Assembly (NCBI GenBank): GCA_013397075.1
Contig: VWZS01002237.1
Span: forward strand, 558,001 to 622,000
Reading direction: 5' to 3'
DNA: 64,000 nt
From: Rhabdornis inornatus
Taxonomy: Eukaryota; Chordata; Aves; Passeriformes; Rhabdornithidae
The notes below the pieces were generated by a model. The model was not told the origin of the DNA, did no database searches, and was given only the letters and a program-made list of their open reading frames with translations. Positions 21,552 through 33,500 of the stretch are shown here, piece after piece; within the stretch, counting starts at the first letter, position 1; each line of letters begins with the position of its first letter. Made by a program: the position numbers and the translations under genes.

Positions 21552-24500
21552 ATGTCCGCCGAGCAGGTGAGCGGCCTCTGCGAGCAGCTGGTGAAGGCGG
21601 TGACCGTCATCATGGACCCGGCGTCCACGCAGCGGTACCGCCTGGAGGCCCTCAAGGTACCGCCCGGCCGGGGACGGAGGGAGAGAGGGACGGAGCGAGG
21701 GAGGGCGCCGGGCTCCGGCCACGCGGGTGCCCCGTCCGCACGGCCCCGGGTGGGCGAGAGCCTGGCGAGTCGGTCGCGGGCGGGCCCTGAGGCGCTAGGA
21801 GCCCTCTGCAGGCGACGGGGGTCGGGCGGCCGCATGTCCCCCGGCGTGCTCCGCCAGGGATGGGGCTGCCACCTCCTGCCCCGCTGTGTAACTGCGCGTA
21901 CGCATCCCGGCCTTTCCTCCCCTAGTTCTGCGAGGAGTTCAAGGAGAAGTGCCCTATCTGCGTGCCCTGCGGGCTGAAGCTGGCGGAGAAGACGCAGACG
22001 GCCATCGTCCGGCACTTCGGCCTGCAGATCCTGGAGCATGTGGTCAAGTAAGTCAGCTCGTTCCGTGCCGCCGAGCCGGGGAAGGGACCCGGCCTGCCGC
22101 CACCCAGGGATGTGTGCCTATTCCGGCACCTCGTGCCCCAGGGAGGCACTTTCAGGACGCGGGGAGTTTGTTTTGCAGCAGAGGACGGTTGCAGTCCTGC
22201 TCTGGATTTTTTTCTTTTTCTGTAAAAGCAGAGGAGAGGATTGCTTTCGGGCAGGTTGCGAAGGTGAATTCACTGAGCTGTAAGACACGTTGACATCGCA
22301 AGATGAAAATAAGCACACTGGGTTACCACTAGGTCTTTGCAGTGTTGTGTCATTGGCCTCCTGCTGACAAAGAGGCTTTGTATTAGTTCAGTTCTGAGAT
22401 TCCTTTCTCTGCCGCCTCTACAGACCTGATGCTTTGTGTTTTGCTGCTGCTTCTGGTGTCTGTTGACCTCAGTGGGGCACACCCATTTGCCAGCAGCAGT
22501 TTTAACTTAGCCTTTGTAAGGGATTGGGTGCTGGTAGAGGCAGGGAGTTGTAGTGTGTCTAGGTTAGGTAAAGAAGCAATGGTTCCTTGAGAATCAAGTC
22601 AGAGACCTTTATACATGTTTTGACTTGGTTTCATTTTTGTTTCTTTATTTCTAACAGATACCGCTGGAACAATATGCCTCGCCTAGAAAAAGTTTATCTA
22701 AAGAACAATGTTATGGGCCTCATATCCAGTGTAAGTACCTGCTCCCTCAGGCTGTTCTCTGAAATGTGAGAGCAAAACTAAAAAATACTCCAGCTAATTA
22801 GCACACAGGATCTGAATGCAGTTTTGCATTTCATTGCTTTTTTGCTTTGCGTCTCTGATTGTTTCAGTGCTTATTCAGGTGAATAGCTATGTTACCTCAC
22901 ACGGCAGGAGGTTGTGAGGCTTGTATAACATATATAAGATACTTTTTCTTTCCTTAAGAGGAAATTCACTAGTTATAGACGTTCTTATCATTTGCAAAAA
23001 TACTAAAGTTGTTATCTTGGTCGTGTTTTCTCTGTTGTTGTGATTGCTCTCGTCACCAAGTGACCTTCTTTTGTGGAGAATCCTTCTGGTTCCCAGAGTT
23101 TATTAGCTATGGATGCTTGGGGGCATAGGAGTGTCATTTAAGGTAGCTGCAATGAAGAGTGTTTTATTTTGGTTTTAGTGGTTTAGAATGTTTGCAAACA
23201 CTGTGTTTCCCAGGTCAGAGTTATAAATGCCTGATGCTTGCTGTTTTGTGTAACTGCCCCCTTTCTGTCACAGGGAACTCAAAGTATCCTGGAGGAGGAA
23301 AGTCATATTAAGGATGTACTGTCTCGAATTGTGGTGGAGATGATCAAGCGGGAATGGCCTCAGCACTGGCCTGACATGCTAAAGGAATTGGATACCCTCT
23401 CCAAGCAAGGGGTATGAAACACAGCTGTCTGGTCTCTTTTGCTTGCTCTTAGTATGGGGTTCAGTCTTCCATCATCCTGAGGAAAATCTAACTCACTCAC
23501 GGTCAAGTGAGACAGGTTGGTGATGGACTCAAAAACCCTGTAAGATTAAGCTATCCTGAGATGACTTTAGCAGAAAGAAGGCCATCCTGCTGTTTTATTT
23601 TCTCGACATGTGACCTGTGTCTTCATGCATGCTTGCTTTCTCTCCACATCTTTGAGCTAGTCGCTAGCGATTTTAATGTTTGGACTGTGCTGATGGAGTG
23701 TATTTCACTTTGGGACATCAGGAAACTCAGACAGAACTGGTGATGTTCATCCTCCTACGTTTGGCAGAGGATGTGGTGACTTTTCAAACTCTACCTACCC
23801 AGCGGCGACGAGATATCCAGCAAACCCTCACCCAGAACATGGAGAAGATCTTCAGCTTCCTACTAACTGCCCTGCAGCAGAATGTCAACAAGTACAGGTG
23901 CATGGTAAGAGTCTCCTTCCCTTGGGTTTATTCTGTGATGGAGGCATTTAGCAATTGGGATGCAGTTTGCAAATTGTTGGGGAAGCAAGTGCAGAAATTG
24001 AATCTGTTGTTGCTACTCTGAGGTAGGGATCTGCTATGGCCTGGGAAACTGATGCTGATCAGAGAGACTGAACACACAAGGCTGATAGTGTTGATGGCTT
24101 GAGTGGATGTATGCTTCATCCATACTGTTGGAATGCATGCTGGTACCATGGGTGTACAGCTTAGCAAAGTGAAGGTGTGGTTGTGGCAGAAACAGGTGAT
24201 TTGGGGTGGTTTATGTAACACACAGTGATTAAGAGATGCCATCCAGGAATCGTGTCTGCTCTCTCACATTGTAGTGCTGCATTTGAGGTGATGCACCAAA
24301 ATGCATGAATTTCCAATGTCTCAACATGCTTCTGGGCCTCTGGTCCTTTTCTGCAAGAGCTTAAGTCAGGAAGCCCTTTTTTTGCAAAGTTGTAGTGAAA
24401 AATGCTCTTCTACTTTTGTGTAAACAGACTTCTTTTCTGAATTCTTACCTAGAATCAGAGATGTGCAGTGACATTGTCAGTCACAATGGATGATGGAGGG

Positions 24501-27500
24501 AAGTCTCTACCCCAGTCTATTCCTATGAAAAGGAAGTGGATTTGAGAAGCACAGTTGAAAAACCAAACTAGAAACTAGTTGCTTAGTCATATCTCATATT
24601 CTTTTTTTCCATGAATTAAAATCCAGAGTTAATACTAAATGTGAAACTGGGAACCAATGAAAAACCCTTTTTCTACCTGACTTCTGTACACCTTCCTGAT
24701 GCACTGTCAGGGTGAGCAGCCTCCTCTGTAGAGCAGCCAGTTTTCTGTGCCAGTTCATGGTGGTGGGAGGGTGATCCTTGTGTGTTTCGTAGTCTGGTTG
24801 AAATGCATTTCCAGGTAAGGTTTGCATTGCAATGCTTGAGGCTCTGAAGTGTGGCTGCTTCCGCTAACGGTGGAATCTTTCTGATTGGCAAGGTTGGAGC
24901 ACCCCGGGAACAAGAAGTCCTCACCACTCCACAGGTTAGCAGATATTTGGACTATTTGTGCACAGGTTCATTACTGAGGGTTGGGTGTTCATCTGTCTGC
25001 ACACAGACTGGGGGAGATGATGGACAGGTCCCCAAGCCCATAATGATGTGCAGTGCATATAATTATGATGGGTTAATAGATACACATGTTTATAAGATGG
25101 GTCATATATGAAATGTTTGGGGCTCAAGCCGATTAACTTAAATCACTGCAAGAATAGTCCAAACCAAAACCTTACAGTAGAAAGAAATGCTTGTGGTGTC
25201 TTTGCATCTGAAAACAAATCAAACCTGAGTATCTGTGGGACATGTTTGCAAAAGGATGGTACAGGTAGTGCATTGTTGCTGTTAAGTGTCCTAGGCCTGG
25301 GAGTCAGGCTGTGAGTTGGTGCTTCACCTGTCTCCAGCTGCCTTGCTGATGGTTGACAAATCACCCTTTCAGACCTGAATCTTAAAAGCCACCAGCATCT
25401 TTTCAGAGTCTGGCTTTTGGTTGTAAGATGCTCTTAAAAGGTCAAAAGTTTCTTTCCTGGAAGCCTCCAGGATGTACCAAAATGCCTTTCCTTCTTGTCC
25501 CCTGTGTCTCCCTGGTGCCTGTTGACTGGAGTGTTACCTTTTGGATGAGAAGGGAATTGTGGCTTAACTTGGCAATTCAGAGTCCTGTTGTCTTACCTGG
25601 CTGGGGGCTGCAGAGGTGACTTTGTTGGCTGCAACAATGTCCTAAGTGGGAGGCTGATGTAGCGTCTTTTGGCTGTGTCCTTGGGGATAAGCCTGTCCAG
25701 TAGTGGCTGGGTGGAAGTGTGTGCTGTAGCTGTTCACTTACCCTGTCTTGTTTTCTTTTTCAGAAGACTGATTTGGCTCAGGAACCAAAGGTGAGTGGAG
25801 CTATATGGGAGTTAGCTCATTAGTAATTCTTAAAATGAAGGTTACTTAGAACTAGGCTTTTCCCAGGCTTTCAAGTCTGTTGCCTGCAGTTTCATGCAGA
25901 TGGATTTGTTCACTCTTAATACAAACACTTGAGAAGAGACAAGTGAGGAGTGACAGCAGAAGGGTCCAAATCTCTCGCTTTCTCAGGAGGGTTCTTGGTA
26001 CTGTTAAATCAGGGAATTGATTGTTTTAGATGGGAATTGGTGTTTTTCTGTGGCTCTGACCTTGTGCCTCTCTGTTCACAGGCTCAGGCAAACTGTCGTG
26101 TGGGGATAGCGGCACTCAACACTTTGGCTGGTTACATTGACTGGGTAGCCCTAAGCCATATTACAGCAGACAACTGCAAGCTCTTGGAGATGTTGTGTCT
26201 CCTCCTAAATGAGCCTGAACTCCAAGTTGGAGCAGCAGAGTGTCTCCTGATTGCTGTCAGCAGGAAAGTGAGTTCTTCCTCCCTGGCTCTTCTGGCTCCC
26301 TTATATTTTTCTCCTATTCTCCTATATAATTCTTCGAACTGAGCAATGCTACCTTTGCCCTTTTATCTGAGAATCAAATTTCAAATTTAGCTGATTTTGT
26401 TAATGATATTTGGTGTGAATGTCAGGCCAGCACAATACATAGAGCAACCATTGGAGCCCTCTCCAGATTGTGCTTGCTTCTCCTTGCAGTTTGAACTTGG
26501 AGGTCCTCACTGGCCTTTTACCCCCCACTTCCTACAACTGTGAAGTGGAAAATAGTGTCATCAGCTGTGTCACCTGGCAGCTCAGAGAAATGACAGCAGG
26601 ATCTAAACAGGTGATTTGAGCCATTCATTCACAGGCAGCTGAGTGTCAAGGCTGAGTGGTTATTAGCTGCCTGTGAGTAACTAGTCAGTCTTCTGTGAAT
26701 AAAAGATAGTGTCTCAGGGTCAGTTTTGTTGTTTAAAGTTCCTGTGGTGGGATTGCTTGGACAAATTTTTTTAGATCCGTTACCTTGGAATTTTGACAAG
26801 TTTTTACTTAAATCATATGCAGACTTTTAAGCCCCTCCCCAGATGTAAAGAAAACTGTTACTCTCCTAATTCTGCTTGCAGATGGAAATAAATATGTATG
26901 TAGATGGGAATAAATAGTTCTGTTAAAATTGAGGCATGTGGTGTGTTTTGTGTGTAGGGTAAGCTGGAGGACCGGAAGCCTCTGATGGTCTTGTTTGGAG
27001 ACGTTGCCATGCACTGCATCCTCTCTGCTGCCCAGTGAGTACTGTGGTGCTGCTGTGATTTCACACAAAAATGCATACAAATGGCTTTGTAGGTGCAAAA
27101 GATACTGCTGCTTAAGCAAAGGAAGTGGGGACTGGATAGGAGAGAACAAAACCACCATTTCTTTTGCAAAACCTGGAAAACCAGGGTTTTTTTGCAAAAC
27201 CCATAATTGAAAGACAAAGAGGTGTATGACAGCTTCCCTGGCTTTCTGTTTTAGCCTGAAACTGATCAGGAAGAGGGACTCTGTCAAAGAGGCAATTTCA
27301 GTGGTTTTAGATGCCAATAAAGCAATACTTCTTGATAATAGCAAAGAAAATCCCACTGTAATAAAATCAAATTCCTTTAGTGCTCTTTTTATTTGCAGGA
27401 TAGACAGCAATGTGCCTGTCAGCTACAGCCTGAGTAACTGTGATCCTGTTTTTCCCTCGTTCTTAGGACAGCAGATGGAGAAGGCCTGGTGGAGAAGCAC

Positions 27501-30500
27501 TATGTTTTCTTGAAGAGACTGTGCCAAGTTTTGTGCGCGTTGGGCAGCCAGCTATGTGCGTTGCTAGTAAGTCTTTATTAATACCAACAGCAACCCTGGC
27601 AGGGCTAGTGTTTAGGGCTGGGGCTTGAGGCAGCCCTGATCTAAGGTAGGGCCAGGATTCTCTTTGCACATTTGGCAGCTGTAGGGTTCTCTCCATGCAT
27701 TTCCAAAATGCAGAAATGGTTCTGCTTTTGAGTGGGTTAACTGTATCCTGCCAAGTCATAGGAGTGTAGACTGGAGGGACCCTGACTGATGCCGGGGCTT
27801 TGCTGTCGTCAAGAACAATTTCCTATAACCTCTGTAAAATGCTGAGCTTCACTGAAAATTGGTCAGGTTTTTAGTTGACTACTGCTACAGAAAATCTAGT
27901 CCAGGAAATTACTCTTCTATTGGAAGCCTTTTAAATTTCCTAATAAAAATAACTCAGAGAGTATACCTGTTTGTTGTTCTACCAAGACTCAAGCTGAAGG
28001 AAGAAACGGGTTTTGTTCCTGCTGTTCGTCTTTGTAATGCTTTGTGTCAGTATTGAGATGAAGGTGCAAATTCGTACTGTTCATGCCATGCTGGTGCTGA
28101 ATTTCCACTCCCTCCATTCAGCTCAGTGTTTCTACAATAAAGAGGGCAGGCTTGTTGAGAGATGCTGTTTGTGGGGAGATTGAAGCAACCAGCCTGTAAA
28201 AGTGATAGAGCAAAGTAAAGTCTCTCTGGGAGGGAAAGAAAAAGCCAAAAACAACCTTTGAGAATTCATCCTTAAAAAGAATGGACAGCATACAGGGTGC
28301 ATTGCTGCTTGCAGTGACTCCACTTGCTTTTAGGCAGTACTGTTAATCCGTGATGAAGTAACGAGATGGAGCTTGCTAATTCAGAGCCATTTGGGAGAGG
28401 CGGCACTGAGCTGTACAATTCAGGGATCTTGAGGGCACCAGGTTGTGTTATAATTTCTGAGAAGCAGCAGAACCTTGAATTTATGGCTCCCGGCAAAACT
28501 TAATTTCCTGACAAACTTCCAAGAAAGTTAGTGGTCATGGATACTCATATGTTAAATATACACAAAATATTTGGAGAAATTGAGTGAACTTATCTGGGTG
28601 TATTTTCTTGTGAAATTCTTCAGTGTGAATTGCACTACTTTGGTACTGCTACATGAGTTTGACCCATGCAGGAGTAAAATTGTGACTCATGGCAGCAGCA
28701 GTGGTTGTGAATTTGGTTTTAATGGAACTTCATTATGTGAGAAGTCACCCTTTGATCTTGAATGAGGGTGGTGGCGTCTCCAGCACCTTCAAGCTGGTCA
28801 ACAGAACGTGATGCTCCTTGGGCTATACTGGTGTCAGAAAAAAATCAGTTGTTCAGTGTTTCTGTCTCTGCTCCTTTACAGTCTATGGCCTTGGATGTAG
28901 TGCTCCTGCTTTACCCTGAAACATACCATTTGTGAGCCCAGCCTGCCATAAAGTTAGTATTTTGTCTGAAATACTTCATGTTCCTCATAGGGCTCAGATT
29001 GTGATGTGGAAACGCCAGCCAACTTTGGAAAATACCTTGAGTCATTTTTAGCCTTCACAACCCATCCCAGCCAGGTATGTAAAGGGCTGAAAGTCTCACT
29101 TGTGTCTGTGTGCGTGAATGCATAATTGAGCTAGCCTGTAGAAAACTGTGGAACTTCAGCTGCTAAATATTGCTCTCTAGGATCTCCATTTCAGCTGAAG
29201 GCCTGGAAGGCAGAGTGTTTTCTACTCCATTACTACCCCATCAGGAGCAGTTCCTGACACAGAGAACTGAGTAGAAAATGCTGAATTTGCAACGAGCCCT
29301 AGTATTAGAGATTTTTGACTTTCTGGGAATTTGGGGTGTGCCTTCAAGGTGCCTTGGCCTCATCTTAATAGTCAGTATAATTTGCTATTGCTTTCTGATA
29401 GTAGCACTTAATGTTAGCAGTGAAAAATCCAGCACTGAAATCCTCCTCTGTTCCTCTCTTTTCTCTCTTCTTCCCCTAGTTTCTGCGCTCTTCCACCCAG
29501 ATCACATGGGGAGCCCTCTTCCGGCATGAAGTTCTGTCTCATGACCCTTTGTTACTGGCTGTTGTTCCCAAGTATCTCCGTGCATCTATGACCAACCTGG
29601 TGAAGGTATGTGGAAATCACAGTTGGTTGTGTGAGAGTGCCTGATGAGCATGGCCTGTGGGTCATAGGGGAAGAAACTACATTTTTGTTACGTCCTGGCC
29701 AGACACGATCTCCAAGCTGCTGAGCACACAGTTGTATCTTGATTATGTCTCCAGCCTTCATCTCATTAAAGCTGGTGTTAACTATAATGGGCTACTTCTC
29801 TTTCTTCCTGACCTTTTCCACTTTGTCTCCAGGTGGGCTTTCCTTCCAAAGCAGACAGCCCCAGCTGTGAATACTCCCGTTTTGATTTTGACAGTGATGA
29901 GGACTTCAATGCCTTCTTCAACTGTAAGTTGCCATGACCCTTTGTGCTTTCTGTTGTCTGTGCCTGCCTTCCTGCTTTTAGTCACTGGCCAAGCTTGGAG
30001 CCTACTAAATTGACTCAGCAGCTTTAGTTTCATTTGTTGCATTTCATGTTCTGTTTGTTTCTCAACTTTTTAAATCTGGATCTTGGAGTAAATTAAGTTA
30101 GGATTTTCCTGCGGCAGCTCATGTGTTTAATTTTACTGTTGTTTTGGTGGCTGTCAGATAGATGGCCTAATAGCATTCTGGTGCCAAAACAAATGTCTCT
30201 TTTGGTCACCTAGAGGACAAAATCAAACAGCCTCAAGTCATGCTCAGGTTAGGAGAGGAAGGCAGCTTACAAAAGACTTTAGATGTCATTCCAGAAAGAA
30301 AATCTGTCTTGGCCCTGGTAGGTAGCTTCTGGTTTAGTATCAACAGCTAAAGTTGAGCAATTCAAATAGCCAAATTTAACTGGGATCTTAAACTAGCACA
30401 GGATATTAAGAATTTTACTTTTTCTTTCATTTTGTATTTTTCTTCCCGAACTGAAGTTGGTTCTCACTGGCTGGTGTAGTTTGGTACTAACTGGTACTTG

Positions 30501-33500
30501 GTACTGCTGGTGTAGTTTGGTGCTAACTTGGTGGGTGGGAGGATGCATTGAATAAATTACATAAATTTTTAGTTTTTACATTTATGTCTGAAGATTTTAA
30601 GTGTTGCATTTTTTATCACTTACTAGATGGTTTTACTTACTGCAGTAACTTCAATTGGGTAGAAACTATAAAGAAGCTAAATGCACAAAGCCAGACTCTG
30701 AAATAGTTTTAGAGGGTTAAGTTATATTGAAGATATTACGTATCTAAGAAAATATAACTAATTTGAAATACAAAATAAAATTACTTGGCAACACAACTTT
30801 ATTAAACAATGCAAATTGCATTTGTGCAGTCAGCAGAGCTGATTCTTTTGTGTGGTCATGCACTGGAATATTTTGGAACAAGTGAAATTCCTGTTCTGTA
30901 CTTTGTTTTTAGTATCTTTGAGATTGAAAACAAGGCAACTGGGTTTTGAGTTCAAATTTGTCATTAGATGAATGATCTAGGAGAAGTGTGTTTAGGTAAA
31001 GGAAGTTGCAGTTATCTAATGCTGGTGTTTTATCTCACTATCCCAAGATGCTCTGTAAGCAGTAAATGTTTATAATTTGGACATTTACATGAAGAGTAGA
31101 GGATTAATTGTAGTAAATCTGGTTTGGCATTGATGCCTTTTCCTCGTCTTAAAAAACTGAGAGCCAGACACAGTTACAGGATAAGGGGTTTTTACCTAGG
31201 TATTTTAATAAGGGTCTTTAGTGGTGTACCACTTCACCAAGGTGCATTGCAGCACCTTTTACCTTACCAAGGTAAAAATCCCTTATCCCTTAACTGTGTC
31301 TGGCTCTCAATTTTTAAGACCGGGAAGAGGCATCAGCATAGATTTTCATAATTCATACTGCATTTTAGTTGTACTTTTTTTAATGTTAGTCTGTTATTTC
31401 TTAGTCCGCTTAAATCACTTCAAAAATTGCCCACCCTGTTGTACCTGCTTTACTGTTTGTGTACCTGTGCCTGCTACACAGCTATTGCCAAAGCAAAAGT
31501 CCATAATGTTAATGGGTCTGCAAAATTTGCAGCATCAGCTGGTTTCTTGGTGTGTGATTTTTCCCTGCAGCTTTCCGAGCCCAGCAAGGAGAAGTGATGA
31601 GAATGGCTTGTCGTCTGGACCCTCTAACTGGCTTCCAAATGGCTGGTGAATGGCTGAAGTACCAGCTCACGGCTCCTGTTGATACTGGACCCATGAACTG
31701 TAGGTTACCTGAAAAAAATTAGGGATATGGGTTTTATTTTTAAATTAAAGCAAAGAAGAAACTTCTTGGCCTTTTTTTTGTTGATGCCGTTGGAGATTTT
31801 AAATGGCAGCTAAGAGTCCGTGCTAGATTTTCAGGCTTTAAAGGTTTTTACAAGTTAAAAGCAAAACCAAGTCAAACCCACTCCTCTAATTTATCCCTTT
31901 GGAGTCTCCTTATGGAATAAGTAATGAAAAGCCCCTGGCTCCTCCTTTCCTTCCCCCAAATCTCTCTGCAGAACAGGTACAGCTGTCTCTCTGATTCAAT
32001 TTTACAATTATTTGGGCCATTTTATCTTTGTAACATATTGATTACTTTTGTTAGGGAAGTTATGCATATCTGGCAAATCCCTTGTCATTTACTTTGCTTT
32101 CCCTGCTGTGGAGGAAGGCTGCTTGGTGCTCTGCAAAGTCACACTGAGGACAGTCTTGCCTGCAGTACTGAGTCTGGGCATGTGGTCTCCCTTCTTTTCC
32201 CTTCTCTGATTTGTTCATACTGCTCTGCATAGTACCTCAAAGACTTATGTCTCAGGAGCTTTCACTTGAATGAAGCAAATCACACGGGATTACATTAATT
32301 GCTCCCAGTGCATCCCTGCCAGGCAGGGAGAGCTGTGTGCTTAAAATACTTGTGAGTGCTAAGGTGTTGCAGCACGGGAACTTACCAGGCTGCTGTTGAG
32401 GAGCATGGTGAGCGTTCCAGTGTTCTCTTCCTTTCAGCTAAGACAGGCGAAGGTCTCTGCTCCATCTTCTCTCCATCCTTTGTGCAGTGGGATGCCATGA
32501 CCTTCTTCTCAGAGAGCATCATCAGCCAGATGTTTCGAACCATGGATAAAGATGTATGTGTATCCCATATTCCTGCCTTCTCTCTGGGCTTCTTCTGGGT
32601 CCACACCAGTGGGTTTTTGCAGTTGTGTTATCCTTGAGCAGTTTTTAGTAACTGGTTACCTCCACGCAAAACCCAGATTGTTTGCTGAGCCATTCTCATG
32701 AGGAATAATGACCCTTCTTTTGATAACACCATACTCATTCTGGCATGTCTTAATTTTGGACACTGTGGGATGAGAAGTCACAGGAGAGTGCTCAGGTGAC
32801 ATGCTTTAACATAGTGCCTTCCTAGAGAAGAGATTGCTTAAGGAAAATTTTCTTTTTATTTAATTATTCTCTGATTAGATTTTTTAAAAAAAAAATTAAA
32901 ACTTCTAACTAAATGAGAGGAACTATACCCAGAGAGTAGGAGATCAGAAGCATTTTCTCTCTGTCTTTTGTTCAACGGCAGGCAAATCAGAAGGATCAGT
33001 TTGATGTAGACTGACTTGATTTTTTTATTAGATTAAGCTGCTCATGCACTCATCAATCTAATCACAGTAGAATAATTATATGGGTCAATACAGCTGGTTA
33101 AGCATGGAATCTGTTGGACGGTGTCAAGAGAATTGGGAGACAGGCTGAGAGAGGAAATTTGCCTTTCCTAGAGGTGCAAGCAATAGTATGGGGACTAGAG
33201 ACTGAAATGTCAAGACTGTCCTGTCTACAGTGGTGATGCTGCTGTCCTTTTTGCCTCAGCTTTTTTCCTGGGTTTTGTAGGAAGTATACTACAGGTTGAA
33301 GTATTGAGTGTTGCCTCCCTTTTTCTTTTCTTCTTTTTTTTTTTTCCTACCTTTGTAGGAAATCCCAGTGAATGATGGCATAGATCTGCTGCAGCTTGTC
33401 CTTAATTTTGAAACAAAAGATCCTCTCATCCTGTCCTGTGTGCTCACCAATGTCTCTGCTCTCTTTCCATTTGTCACTTACCGACCAGAATACCTCCCAC

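Larger units (their letters stand above)
20520..22080. other. CpG-rich island over POLH/XPO5 5' ends
   Basis: A block strikingly rich in G+C and CpG that covers POLH exons 1-3, the intergenic promoter and XPO5 exons 1-2. Flanking sequence on both sides drops back to AT-richer composition. The boundaries are estimated by eye. Confidence 0.8.

Noticed and set aside
20880..21722. 280-codon open frame on the minus strand spanning the POLH promoter
   Set aside because: Only parts coincide with POLH exon 2. The rest reads through intron and promoter DNA in a CpG island.
24893..24934. Possible extra 42-nt XPO5 exon ending in a gttagc donor
   Set aside because: The acceptor side (ttggcaag) lacks a polypyrimidine tract, and exons 5 and 6 already join in phase without it.
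26808..27410. 200-codon open frame on the minus strand
   Set aside because: Antisense to XPO5 exon 8 and flanking introns, with no recognisable family. Its length is unremarkable for a 64-kb window.
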